From positions 26,064,978 to 26,128,977 of the forward strand of contig CM068553.1 in the NCBI GenBank assembly GCA_035048495.1: a stretch of DNA of 64,000 nt, written 5' to 3'. Source of the stretch: Euptelea pleiosperma (lineage: Eukaryota > Streptophyta > Magnoliopsida > Ranunculales > Eupteleaceae). This document shows positions 1 through 10,899 of the stretch, piece after piece (positions within the stretch are counted from its first letter, which is position 1; every line of letters starts with the position of its first letter). The translations under genes were made by a program, and so were the position numbers. The notes beneath the pieces were generated by a model. The model did not search any database. It saw only the letters and a program-made list of their open reading frames with translations, and was not told the origin of the DNA.

Positions 1-189
1 GACCTTTTGTGTTGGTTTTCAAAAATATGAAAAATATGTCGTGGTCGAACTATACATTGTATCGAGATTTTATAAAATCCACATCTAATTAATGAGTAAT
101 ATGTGATTTTAATAACAAGAAGGTGAACAAGAGGAAAAAAAATAAGCAAAAAGAAAAAAATTCTACAATTACCAAAATGCTCCTATTTA

Positions 190-326
190 GGCTCCGTTTG
201 GTTGCCCGGAATAAGTTTTCTAGAAATTATTTGCATGTGAACGTAGTCAACCTTTTTTTGTATCGACACTTTCTAATGTATAAATCATTTTTCTATAAAA
301 CTTTTTGTTGATTACCATACAGAGCC
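190..326. mobile_element. Tourist-like MITE
   Basis: A 137-bp element with inverted ends GGCTCCGTTTGGTTG and, at the right, the complement of GGCTCTGTATGGTAATC. It is flanked by TTA on both sides (187-189, 327-329), as for PIF/Harbinger MITEs. Confidence 0.7.
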
Positions 327-782
327 TTATATTCGACACTTGTGTTCAAGATTGCACTTACACATGGGTTGGCACAATTTGATTGGGTGGCCCATTTTAA
401 ATTAATCCTAGATAATTCTTGTTATTTATTACAAATCCTTACCAAGTGTGTGCTAACTTGGAGGATTAAGTGATCAAATTAGATTTTCTTCCTTAAATCT
501 GCTAAAAAATAAAAAAGTATTCAAGTTTATTTGGGGATGTTTTCATTACATTTGAGTAAATGTGGGGCCCACTTAGGTAATGATGATGGAAAGGAAAAAT
601 TAGTAACTTGTGTGGGGCCCACTTTGGGGTTTTGCTTTTTCAAATTTTCCCTTAAAAACAAGATTAGAGTTTTCTTTTTGAAAAGATATCGCAACATGGA
701 ACAGGTTCTTCCATCTTGAACTGGGATAGAATTGGGGTGGCCCTGACAATATGCAGCATTTCAGTATTGACTCCTTGGGAAC

Positions 783-784
<2 letters not shown>

Positions 785-832
<48 letters not shown>
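785..832. repeat. (GA)24 microsatellite
   Basis: Uninterrupted GA dinucleotide run of 48 bp. Confidence 0.98.
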
Positions 833-836
<4 letters not shown>

Positions 837-916
837 ATTTAAAAGTATATTATAATAAAAGATAGGGTAATTTAGTACTACCCCTTGCTATGCAAAACTA
901 ATTTGTACAACCCCCT

Positions 917-956
917 ACACTTTGAAATTGGTCGTAATACCCCAATTTCAAAGTGT
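917..956. repeat. Perfect 15-bp hairpin
   Basis: ACACTTTGAAATTGG (917-931) and its exact complement (942-956) enclose a 10-base loop. It is probably the core of a small foldback repeat; the surrounding 840-1150 shows nothing else recognisable. Confidence 0.75.
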
Positions 957-1157
957 AAATGAGAGGTTGAGGTGGGATTCTATCCTCAATGGAGAGGTTT
1001 TATTCCTAACATTATCAAGACTTTGTGTCAGGCGTGTTTTTTAAATCGCCAGACGCATTTTTAATTAAGTAGGGCCAAATTTCTAAATTTGTTGAGAAGG
1101 CTATCCGAGTAGGTTGGCCTTATTGACTCGGCTGATAGATTATCTGCAAGAGACTTA

Positions 1158-1752
1158 TGGCCCATTTGGCAACACCAAAATAAGTTACTTTTTTGCTTCC
1201 AAAAGCAAAAAAGTAGAAAAGTTTGTTTAGGTATCCATTTTGGAATTGCTTCTCAAAAGTCAAAAACCTACTTTTTTTGAAAGCAAATATTTTTTGCTTC
1301 TTGCTTCTGGTGGAAGCAAAAGTCAAAAAATAAAATTGCAGAACCAACGCTTTTAATTTTAAGTGAATATTTCTCAATGCCAGTTTTACCCTTGTAAACC
1401 TCACATTATGAAGTGTGGATAGTCCATCTCTTTTTTGAAAAAATAATTACCCATAGAAGGACTCACTTGGTGAGTCGTTTATTACTGACCATTTATAATT
1501 AAATTTTTTTTTTAAAATAACATATGTGATATTTGTTTATGATATTTATTAGGTTTATTAGAATATAATACGTAATATAAAATAATAAGAAAATAACTTT
1601 TTGACTTATTCATGCCAAACTAACTTTTTCACGTTTTGACTTATAAGTCGGTGTTTCACCAAACAAACTTTTGCTTCCAGATGACAACTTTTAAATTCAG
1701 CAACTTAATTTAGAAGTTACTTTTTGCTTCCACTAGTTTGCCAAACGGGCCC
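1158..1752. mobile_element. Tourist-like MITE (595 bp)
   Basis: Inverted ends (T/G)GGCCC(A/G)TTTGGCAA, followed inside by AAGTTACTTTTTGCTTCC-type blocks at both ends, flanked by TTA (1155-1157 and 1753-1755). No transposase. The 94-residue open frame on its minus strand is A+T-rich and shows no domain. Confidence 0.8.
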
Positions 1753-2784
1753 TTAAGACGACTAGTTGCCGCCAGGTCGACTGTCGGGTCAATTGGCAGG
1801 TCGACCGTCAGCTCAGTTGGCGGATCAATCAAGTCTAATTGTGTTAGGCACAATTTTCTTTTTTACTTTTTTAAAAATATAATTATTTTATATGAATTTA
1901 ATGGAACACTTAGACGTCCATTTTATCATCAGGAAAATTACCACAGGGGCTGTAAGTTTGCAATTACGGCCCCAAGCAACCAGATGTTGGTTAGTGCAAG
2001 TAAAAGGGGGTGCCTTTTTTGAATCTTGGCCTAGCACCCCCAATTCTACTACAGAAGGTAACTTTTTTTGTTTTGTTTCCTATTTTACCCTTCGTAGCCT
2101 GTACGTTAGGTTCAGCGTCGATCAGAGTTATTTAGTGTAGGTTCAGCTTCGATCAAAATATTCAGCGTAGGTCTGCAATGGAGGTTAAGGAAAAAAATAA
2201 AGTAAAAAGGGGAAGGGGATCAATCTCTCATTCTCTCCAGTTTCCTCTCCTCCTCTAGTCTCTTCCGTCTCCACTTCCTTTTTCCGAGCACAACCGGCGG
2301 CTCCTTTTCTCTTTTTCTCCAATTTCATAATGACGTTCCAACTCATCCGTTGTAGAAGTCATGTATGCCAATTGCATATCAATTCAATTTTCTTTCGAAA
2401 CTAGTTTAGCAAGTGTAGTGGTTAGATTGCAACATAACCAGATGTTTTAATGTAGAAAATTTCCAATCTAAGAAAGGGAGACAAGCTAATTTTAAACAAT
2501 AACAAAAGATAATCCACACCAGACTTCCAAATTTTTTTTTTTTTTTTTAAAGGTAAACCATACTTCCAATAGTTTTACTTGTCAGCATTTGGGACTTGAA
2601 AGATGGCATAATCACACATTTTATAGGCTTCCTCAAAAGATATAACGTTCTCTAGTTTATTTAGATGCTCACAGACATCAGTTTCATCTATTTTAGAGTT
2701 CATAGATGTCAGTTGTAGAGTACTTCTCCAAACTTCTTTAGAACCTAACTAATTGAGTTTACCAACTAATTACCCCATCTGGTT

Positions 2785-4082
2785 TGTGGGGGAAAAATAT
2801 TGATCTATCCCACACAATCTTCGAGGTCAGACGATTCGTATCTCGATGATGATCCGACGACTTTGATGCTTCAGGACAGAACTCCTTTCTCTGCTGTGGA
2901 TGATAGGATAATCTCTAGACGAGATGTGGTTGTACATATTGACAACACTCCGACGCTCAAGTCAGTCTAGGATGTACTAACAGGATTTAGGAATTATCGT
3001 AAAGATGTTTCAGAGTTTTAGACTATCTGGATCTGGAGAACAAGATCCCCTCCTCAGTTCTGTGTGGTATGTATTTATACCCCCAGAATTGGCGTGACTC
3101 ACCTTCTACGCGTCCACTTCTTATTAGTTAGTTATGATCTGAAGAGATTCTGTTATGAAACTGTCTCTTCTTGTTAGATCATAACTTCTCCTATTCAGTT
3201 ATATCTGAAACGACTGAGGTGACATTCCCCGTGACAGATATTTGAATAGGAGAACGTGGGAGTTGCATAATAGTCAAACTAACCGCTACGTGGCAATCAT
3301 ATAATGGATAAGTAAGCAATTAACTAGATTGTAGTTTAGAATACTTATCTCGTCTATAGAATTTTGTATACTTGTCGGGATGGGTAGAAGGTTATTCCTG
3401 TCAAGTAGACCGCTGACTTTATCGGGATGCGTTTGAATGTCATTCCCTTCAAGTCTGCTGCTTGACTTTGTCAGGATGAGGTAAATATTATTCCCATTAC
3501 TGCTTGACTTTGTTAGGATGAGGTAAATATTATTCCCGTTAAATAGGTCGTTGACCTTGTCGGGACGATTTGAATGTTATTCCTGTTAAGTATGCTATCT
3601 AAATCTGTCGAGATGAATTGAATGTCAATCCCGTCCAATATGTCGTTGAGCTTGTCGGGATGAGTTGAATGTCACTCCCGTCAAGCATGTCATTGAGCTT
3701 GTCGGGATGAGTTGAATGCCACTCCCGCCAAGCATGTCGTCGATCTTGTTGGGATGAATTGAACGTAGATCCCGTCAAGTGGATCATTAAATGACTTGTT
3801 GGAAAAGTTTGAATGCCTTGCCGACAACTTTATTACTCCTCCAATGTTCTCCGTTATCTACCTGTCCCAAGCTGTTGTTTCCTCGGATGTCTTATCTGAT
3901 AAATGGCGTCTCTTGCTTATGGACGTCGTGCGTATGAATAAGGTGGAGAGTTGTCTCTGCCTTCTGCGGCACATTTATTTGCGCATACCAGGAGACGCTA
4001 GCATTCGATCATTCGAATATCATACGTGTTGCACTTGTAACACGTGTAATGATATTACTGGTTGGAAAATACGGTACCCACA
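2785..4082 (-). repeat. 3' LTR of the 4.8-kb retrotransposon
   Basis: Matches 6382-7571. It contains nine roughly 47-bp tandem units (3369-3790) against six in the other LTR. A CACGTG-type motif of the LTR family is seen in relatives at 26080 and 63950. Confidence 0.9.
3369..3790. repeat. Tandem palindromic 47-bp units inside the LTR
   Basis: Nine degenerate copies of a unit built around CTTGTCGGGATGAGTTGAAT followed by GTCATTCCCGTCAAG. The two ends of the unit (CTTGTCGGGA and TCCCGTCAAG) pair with each other, so each unit is a near-palindrome. Six copies remain at 6993-7280. Confidence 0.85.
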
Positions 4083-4414
4083 TTGCCCCCCTTTTTGAGG
4101 AGATCAAGAAACTGCTGACGTATCTTGTGAAAAAGATCATAGCCGTTGATTCTGCGTGGCAAACTCCCGATCATTAGATCCTCTGCTCGTTACTCAACCG
4201 TCGTTCTTCTCATTTAATGTTGCGTCTGTCCATGTCATAATGGAGAGACGTGCCCATACGAGCGTGAAACCCAACGTACGGCCATCGAATAGAATGATTG
4301 ATGCAGTACTCGAGGTAGCAGGCTGTCGAATCGTTGGAATGATTGCTTTTGAATTTTTGGCGCCTGAGGTCTATTATCGTCAAGCAGTCGGTTTGATAAA
4401 TCCAGGTCCACCTC

Positions 4415-4422
4415 TATAAATA
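4415..4422 (+). promoter_or_regulatory. TATA box of the antisense ORF
   Basis: TATAAATA, 212 bp upstream of the ORF start at 4627 and about 330 bp inside the element from its 3' LTR. Transcription would run toward the element's 5' LTR, opposite to genomic RNA. Confidence 0.6.
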
Positions 4423-4626
4423 GGTTTGGACTCCTCATTTTACCTTTTTAGCTTCTTCGTTCATTGATCTGTGCGATTTCTGCTCTAGTTCGTTTTCTCC
4501 TCGAAGATACTGTGTTCAACCGGAGTCTCTCTAGCACAGTTTCTTGGTGTTTCTCTCTTGAGATCCTTCGCATTCTAGTATTTGTATCTTCATCTTCTAT
4601 TTTTACCCCTTCTTGTTCTAAGAACC

Positions 4627-5793
4627 ATGAGAAATATGGTAGTTTTAGAAGACAGTGCCGAGGTATCTAGGCGTGAGCTTGAAGGGTCTGACCTCCTCTT
4701 GGAAGAAGAAGGAACTTCTGATTCGACAGATCAGGCCATTAACACCTATGTGGTCGGGCCTGATGAAGAACGTGAAGAAGTAAACCCTGCCGTCGATCCA
4801 ATAGTGGAACCTGACGTTCTACGTATGATAATCCGAATCTCTACTTATGGGAATGACCTGTATATTGTCGGTATGAGAAAGGAATTCGGAATTCCCACTT
4901 CGATCTTCATACAGATCGGGGCTCGTCATGGAGAGGCGACTAATCCCAATGAGATTAGTATTACCCGACCTTAGTTAAAATTCGGGTTGTCCCTTCCTCT
5001 CTCTCTTCTTGTACGGGAAGTACTTCGTTTCTACAATCGTGCTCCCGGTCAGATGAATAGCAATTTTTGGCGTCTAATGACCAGAATTGACTATATCAAT
5101 GCCTCCAGCAAACATAAAATCAGTCTTCCCGAGATCGACTATTTGTATTTTCTGAAGAGATGTCCAGATTCTAGTCATCCTTTGATGTTCTGGACAGTAG
5201 TTGCCAAGGATAAAACTAAAAAGATCGTCGAGAATCTGCCCACTAGCCACAAGGGATGGCATTCTGATCCCCCCCTGGTGACGGGATCCTGGGAATTTAA
5301 TGAACGTGTGGATGAAGTTCCTCCTAGACAAAGGGTTAAATCGAACTTTAACCTTAAAGGTAAGCTCTTCTGTACTTCATCGCTTTCTGATTTGAAAACT
5401 GTAATATCCCGGGAATTCTAACCACCATGCTTGTTGTTCGCAGATTTTGTAAGACCCACGTTGAGATATTCTACGAATATTGAGGATAAAGTTAATTATA
5501 TTATCAAGAAGATTCCGTCGATAGTGAGAGTCTGGTCACTTGAAAGGCGAATTCCTCCACAGCCCCGACAACCAGCTCTTCTCGAGAACCCCACCAGTTC
5601 ATCTGTTCCTAGGATCTCTATCAGGGAGGGCGACGACAATCCCAAGGTAGAAAGCCCTGACGTACCTCTTGTAAGAAAGATGAAGCTTCAACCTGAGGCA
5701 AAAAGGTCAAGTTCCCCAGAACATCATTCTTCTCAATCTCCTTCTGACTCGTCGTGGAACTCCCACATCGTAAAGATCAAAAATTTAGGATAG
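4627..5793 (+). pseudogene. Antisense ORF of the retrotransposon, spliced, with one stop
   Basis: Starts at ATG 4627 (context ACCATGAG). Exon 1 is 4627-5359, then an 84-bp intron (5360-5443, AAAG|GTAAGC ... TTCGCAG|AT), then exon 2 5444-5793, together 360 residues in one frame. The intron removes the in-frame TAA at 5419. One stop, TAG at 4972-4974, breaks exon 1, so this copy is dead unless read through. The N-terminus is acidic; the block LSLPLSLLVREVLRFYNRAP followed by QMNSNFWRLM resembles the plant retroelement/transposase-like domain common in antisense ORFs of Tat elements; the C-terminus is Ser/Pro/Lys-rich. The function of this family is unknown. Confidence 0.65.
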
Positions 5794-5799
5794 GAAAAA

Positions 5800-6358
5800 G
5801 ATTTGGGAGCGCGATACTCTTGTATCTCTTCAGTGAAGGGAGAATCTCGCGGAGCCCTAGTTGCCATTGCCGTCATCTTATCGGCCAATGTTTCTTTTCT
5901 TCCCATCATTTCAGCTACCAGATCGACGATCTGCCTTCTGGTTTTAGGCTAAATATGATCCGAGCTTCGTTGATAGGAAGACTCGGCTTTGTAACACTTC
6001 TCGGGTAGTAGGACATGAGAATCCCCGCGTCTACTCCTTGGATTTCGTAGATCAGATTCTTCTGAACCAGACCTATTCTCAGAAGAGTAATTTCTAGCAA
6101 TGGCTAACCCCAACATTCTCGAAGAAATGGTCACCTACATGTTGAGCTGTCATCCGTTGTTTCAGCTCCTCATTCTCTTATCGCAACTAGGCGATGACTT
6201 TCTGCTGGCTATCGTGTTCTTTAGCCCTTCTGCTCTTCGTAATAGTATCTCTGGGGTCATTGGGAGGATTCCTTTCTCTTCCGCTCCTAAGACCGGTTCA
6301 CCTTGTATCCGCCATGATTTGAATCGAATCTCTCTTAGAATGGAAAATCTTTAGTCAG
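5800..6358 (-). other. Retrotransposon leader region without recognisable gag
   Basis: Lies between the primer-binding site and the 3' end of the antisense ORF. Short frames on both strands (for example 5915-6100 minus, 6100-6354 plus) have no known motifs. Confidence 0.4.
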
Positions 6359-6381
6359 ATCCCACAGACGACGCCAAAAGA

Positions 6382-7571
6382 TGTGGGGGGGGGGGGGGGG
6401 GGGGAGAATATCTGATATGTCCCACACAATCTTCGAGGTCAGACGATTTGTATTTCGATGATGATCCGACGACTCTGATATTTCAAGACAGAACTCCTTT
6501 CTCTGCTGTGGATGATAGGATAATCTCTTGACGAGATATTTTGATGAGATGTGGTCATACCTGTTGACAACACTCCGATGCTCAAGTCAGTCTAGGATGT
6601 ACTAATAGGACTTAGGAATTATCGTACAGATGTTTCAGAGTTTTAGACTATCTGGATCTGGAGAACAAGATTCCCTCATCAGTTCTGTGTAGCATGTATT
6701 TATACCCCCAGAACTGGCGTGACTCACCTTTTACGTGTCCGCTTCTCGTTAGTTAGTTCTGATCTGAAGAGATTCTGTTATAAAACTGTCCCTTCTTGTT
6801 AGATCCTAACTTCCCCTATTCGGTTATATCTGAAACGACTGAGGTGACATTCCTCATGGCAGATATTTGAATAGGAGAATGTGGGAATTGCATAATAGTC
6901 AAACTAACCACTACATGGCAATCATATAATGGATAAGTAAGCAATTAACTAGATTGTAGTTTAGAATACTTATCTCGTCTATAGAATTCTATATACTTGT
7001 CGGGATGGGTAAAAGGTTATTCTCGTCAAGTGGACTGCTGACCTTATCGGGATGCGTTTGAATGTCATTCCCGTCAAGTGTGCTGCTTGACTTTGTTAGG
7101 ATGAGATAAATATTATTCCCGTTAAATAGGCCATTGACCTTGTCGGGACGATTTGAATGTTGTTCCCATTAAGTATGCTATCTAAATCTGTCGAGATGAA
7201 TTGAATGTCCATCACGTCGAATATGTCATTGAGCTTGTCGGGATGAGTTGAACGTAGATCTCGTCAAGTGGATCATTAAATGACTTGTTGGAAAAGTTTG
7301 AATGCCTTGCCGACAACTTTATTACTCCTCCAATGTTCTCCGTTATCTACCTATCCCGAGCTGTTGTTTCCTCGGATGTCTTATCTGACACGTGGCATCT
7401 CTTGCTTATGGACGTCGTGCGTATGAATAAGGTGGAGAGTTGTCTTTGCCTTCTGCAGCGCATTTATTTGCGCATGCCAGGAGACGCCAGCTGTCGATCA
7501 TTCGAATATCATACGTGCTGCACTTGTAACACATGTAATGATATTACTAGCTGGAAAATACGGTACCCACA
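6382..7571 (-). repeat. 5' LTR of the 4.8-kb retrotransposon
   Basis: Matches 2785-4082. It ends (minus strand) with a run of 20 C residues (plus strand G, 6385-6404) where the other LTR has only about five. It has six tandem 47-bp units at 6993-7280. Confidence 0.9.
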
Positions 7572-8436
7572 TAGTTCATCTAAATTCTCATAAATGCAGA
7601 CACAAAAATTTAAGCGTAATCGGAATGAAACTAGTGGGGCAAATACATACAAATGGTGAGTAGATGGTACTTTTTTACCATTATATATTATCTGGTACAT
7701 TTTTTTATCATTATATAGGAAATGGTATCTTCTGTTGAACTAGAGTGTCATTCAAATTGGTCGGGCTATTACCCAAGAAAGATGGTTTTGAAGGATAGTG
7801 ATAGATAGAACTCTAACCTTTACAGTGCATATAGAGTCTCATTAAGAAATCCTCAGCCATAGAATGATGCAAGAACCCTATCTGTGTTGAAGCAACAACC
7901 ACCATCTAATTATGTCTGGGTACATTTGGATTATAACGAAGCAGGTCCATAGGTGAAAGAAACCTTCCTCCTTTTGCACGCAGCAGAAGACCACTGGGAT
8001 GAAACCTACCACAAGGAGAGGAGGTGAGTGGCCAACAAGTGGACCTACTTCGGTCCCACCACCTCATCCTCCCCATATGTGAAAACCCTACCTTCAAAGG
8101 GACTAAGTCTGTTGTGGATCTGCCTTTCAGATTTCAAAACTTAAAAATCAACCTGGAAAGGTTCTAGGAACTCCACACAAGATATCAAGAGTTTAGAAAG
8201 GCAAAAAAGACTAATTTTGAATGAAGTGCAGAAGATACAAAAATGTCATTCCCAACCAATGGATGATATCCAACAACTGTTATTCCATTTAAGCAAAGAT
8301 CAACTAATACTAATAGTACCACTATTTAAATCTGATACAGAAGTCACACTAGAAACTAAGGCCCTTTGAGTTGATCATAGAAGATAGAACATCATATTGT
8401 AATGATGATCAATTATCAGGTTAGCTAAACCGAGTT
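7572..8436. other. Interior of the Mutator-like element, no gene recognised
   Basis: Mixed-composition sequence with short frames only. The 8401-8420 block (AATGATGATCAATTATCAGG) is repeated almost exactly at 8499-8518. Confidence 0.3.
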
Positions 8437-8639
8437 AGCATCGAAGTTCTGGATCCATGTGGTTTGCAAGATATAACTCATCCGTCTGAGGAATTCTATA
8501 ATGATGATCAATTCTCAGGCCAGTCTCCCCATGAAAATTCATTTGGGGTTGAGTCCGTTGCTGAAAAGTTTATGTATGGCCTAGTTCATCCACCCACAGT
8601 AAGCTGCATTTCTGAGCATTTGGATGAGGATGGGTAATT
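8437..8639 (+). pseudogene. Exon-like gene fragment inside the Mutator-like element
   Basis: An open frame of about 67 codons ends in TAA at 8639. Its composition looks coding, with segments such as VLDPCGLQDITHPSEEFYND and GVESVAEKFMYGLVHPP. It has no start codon of its own and opens shortly after a possible acceptor (ATTATCAG|G, 8413-8420), so it may be a terminal exon captured from a host gene. I do not recognise the protein. Confidence 0.35.
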
Positions 8640-9457
8640 AGTTCGTCTGAGATCAAGATCACAAATAAAAGGTGGACCAACTTGAGAGGGGATAGTTGGA
8701 GGTCGAGATTGGAATCGGGGAGGAGTTGCAAAAGAGAGAGGGTGGATTAGAGTTTTACTGAGAGGTTTTTTTTTCGTGTGATGGCATGTAACTCTGTAAG
8801 AGACGAAGAGATGAGACAAGGAGGAGACTACTAACTTCTCTCTGTTTGTTTGTTTTTTTTTTTTTTTGTCAAAAAAAACTTGTACAATAGACCCCCAGGC
8901 CAAACTTTCAAAAAGGCACCCCCTTTTAGCCGCACGAACCAACATTTAGTTGCGTGGGGCTGTAATTGCAAACATACGACCCCGGTGGTAATTTTCCCTT
9001 TATCCTCATGCTACATTGTATACATTCAGTTCCATCTATATATCCCTTCTATCCTCATAGCTATTGAATTTTGAGCATTTTTTATATTTTGTTCTCCACG
9101 GAAAAAAAAATTTGACATTGATTGTTTGAAACATCTCTAGATGCCCTTCAAACCAAAAATCATTCGGATTGGTGATTTCTAACCATTAGATTTGAATCTT
9201 TTTCATGACTTGAATTTCAACATTGGATTTGAAAATTACTTTGGATACTAAGATTTTTTGTATGCATGTCCACGTAAGGATGTTTCAAACATTGGTACGA
9301 TCATAAATATCTAAGTGCACCACAATGCTTTTTTAGTTGCATCCTGATGCTCGTATAAAATACCGTCAAACATCAAAACTTTTCCCAACTTAGCTTTCAC
9401 TATTATTACAAAGCAGAAGTGTGACGAATGATGTATATCATCAACGTTGATCACGAC

Positions 9458-10110
9458 CACAGTGTGAGCCACATGGCACACTATTAGAGACCACTAACCA
9501 TATTGATGTTTGGCCCATCCCTAAGTAGACTTAGGCAACAAGAATCAACTTGATCAATGATAGACCCTTCGATCATAATGGCTGAAATCCACGATTAAAA
9601 ATAAACTTAGAAAAAGAGTAATCCGACAGAAAGAAATTACTAATCAAGATGAATTTTAGTTTGTCGGTAGACTTGGAGATATTCGATCAATGGTCTCAAA
9701 TAGTGTGCCACGTGGCATAACAAGGCACCAGTTATTTGCTGTCAAAATTGGAAGTAAAAAAAAAAAAAAAATCTCCATCATGGTACATGGATCACATTTA
9801 GTTGCCGAGCCATTGAGGGGAAAAATGTTAAAATCCAACCCATGAAAACAACTCAAATCAAATGCTTCGAAATCACAGATCAGGCTGATTTTTTGCATTT
9901 AGGTCCACCTAAGGATGGGCCAAACGTCCTTACGGTCAGTGGTTTGTCACTTCTTCCAAATAATGCTTGAAATTCACAGTTAAAAACAAAGAAAAAGACT
10001 TCCCGAAAGAAATTACTAATCAAGATGAATTTTGGTAGTCCACCTAGGAATGGGCCAAACATCCATGCAGCTAGTGATCTCTAAGGTTCAACGCACATGG
10101 CATCCACTAG
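9458..10110 (+). mobile_element. Helitron-related relic with foldback arms
   Basis: 9458-9728 is a foldback (GAGCCACATGGCACACTATT and, inverted at the right, GTGCCACGTGGCAT). The following part to 10110 matches the 3' part of the Helitron at 21230-21969 and ends GGCATCCACTAG|T, like a decayed Helitron 3' end. No 5' end was found. A further single arm of the foldback family lies at 10190-10300. Confidence 0.5.
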
Positions 10111-10330
10111 TTTTATCAAGCCATGTTCTTGTTGATAATGGCAAAGAACAATTAAATGGGTTACCACGAGTAGAACTTTGCTCACCACCCACAATATGAA
10201 CAGCGTGGCACTCTTAGAGAACGATGACCATATGTAAGTTTGACCAATCACTAGGTGGACCTAGGGACCAAAAATCCCAAAGGGTTGAAATCACTAATCA
10301 GGACGAATTTTGGTTTGGGCCGGACGACTT

Positions 10331-10899
10331 TTGGTCTGTATGTTCCATGCAGGGTTGAGCCAACTTGAACATTAACTCCAGGTACTGTTTCTTTGTTGAG
10401 GGGTTTGGCTGCAGAGGTCAGTGGGTTGATCATGAACTGTGTTACGAGTAGACCAGAGGTCCGTATCAGGTGTTATGGTCCATGTGTTCACACGTTGCAT
10501 CCAAAATCCAAAGGCTGACATCCAAAGGTTGATTTTCTATGAGATGATCTTCACATCCCCTAACAAGAAGATAATAGCCCATTCCAACATTTCTAATATT
10601 AAAAGCTGAAATCATCTGGACCATCAAATTCAACATTAAGGCCCTGTATTGTTGCTCCTAGAAAAAATTTATACACCCATGAAAACCAAAACTTCTGGGC
10701 AGCCCAATGTTTTCCAACATTTCAAATATTTGAGGTTGTAAATGTTTGGTCCATAAAATTCACCGATTAACTCTAAAATCGACATTTGATTGGGGATTAG
10801 AAATTTCAGTAAGTACCAAAAATCTACCCCGTCATCTCCATGTAAATGTGTAAACTGGGTCAAGAAAAGGCAAAGGTCGAAATAACACGACCACATACT
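10331..10899. other. Intergenic, nothing recognised
   Basis: No coding sequence, RNA gene or clear repeat end was seen. The short minus-strand frame 10669-10896 has no family features. Confidence 0.3.

Larger units (their letters stand above)
2785..7571 (-). mobile_element. Non-autonomous LTR retrotransposon (Tat/gypsy-like) with antisense ORF
   Basis: Read on the minus strand: 5' LTR 7571-6382, primer-binding site TGGCGTCGTCTGTGGGA just inside it (6376-6360), internal region 6381-4083, polypurine tract AAAAAGGGGGG (4097-4087), 3' LTR 4082-2785. LTRs begin TGTGGG and end CCCACA. Flanks are TGGTT (2780-2784) and TAGTT (7572-7576), a 5-bp duplication with one change. The LTRs are about 1.30 and 1.19 kb. 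No protease, reverse transcriptase or integrase is present. The only sizeable gene runs antisense, an arrangement known from Tat-lineage elements, where an extra ORF sits antisense next to the 3' LTR. Confidence 0.85.
1932..8997. mobile_element. Mutator-like element with 120-bp TIRs, host to an LTR retrotransposon
   Basis: The left end (1932-2050) and right end (8880-8997) are inverted copies starting GGAAAATTACCAC and sharing AAAAGGGGGTGCCTTTTT. The flanks are 11-bp direct repeats with two mismatches, TTTTATCATCA (1921-1931) and CTTTATCCTCA (8998-9008). Removing the retrotransposon at 2785-7571 leaves about 2.3 kb without transposase. An exon-like piece lies near the right end. Two independent insertions of one repeat in opposite directions are an alternative, but the near-matching flanks favour one element. 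Confidence 0.6.

Noticed and set aside
3369..3790. CRISPR-like array of 47-bp repeats
   Set aside because: Repeats are contiguous and degenerate without unique spacers, lie in an LTR, and the genome is a plant's.
2785..7571. Plus-strand orientation for the 4.8-kb retrotransposon, with the G run as polypurine tract
   Set aside because: The TGGCGTCG-type primer site next to the right LTR and the AAAAAGGGGGG tract next to the left LTR both point to the minus strand; the G run lies inside the LTR.
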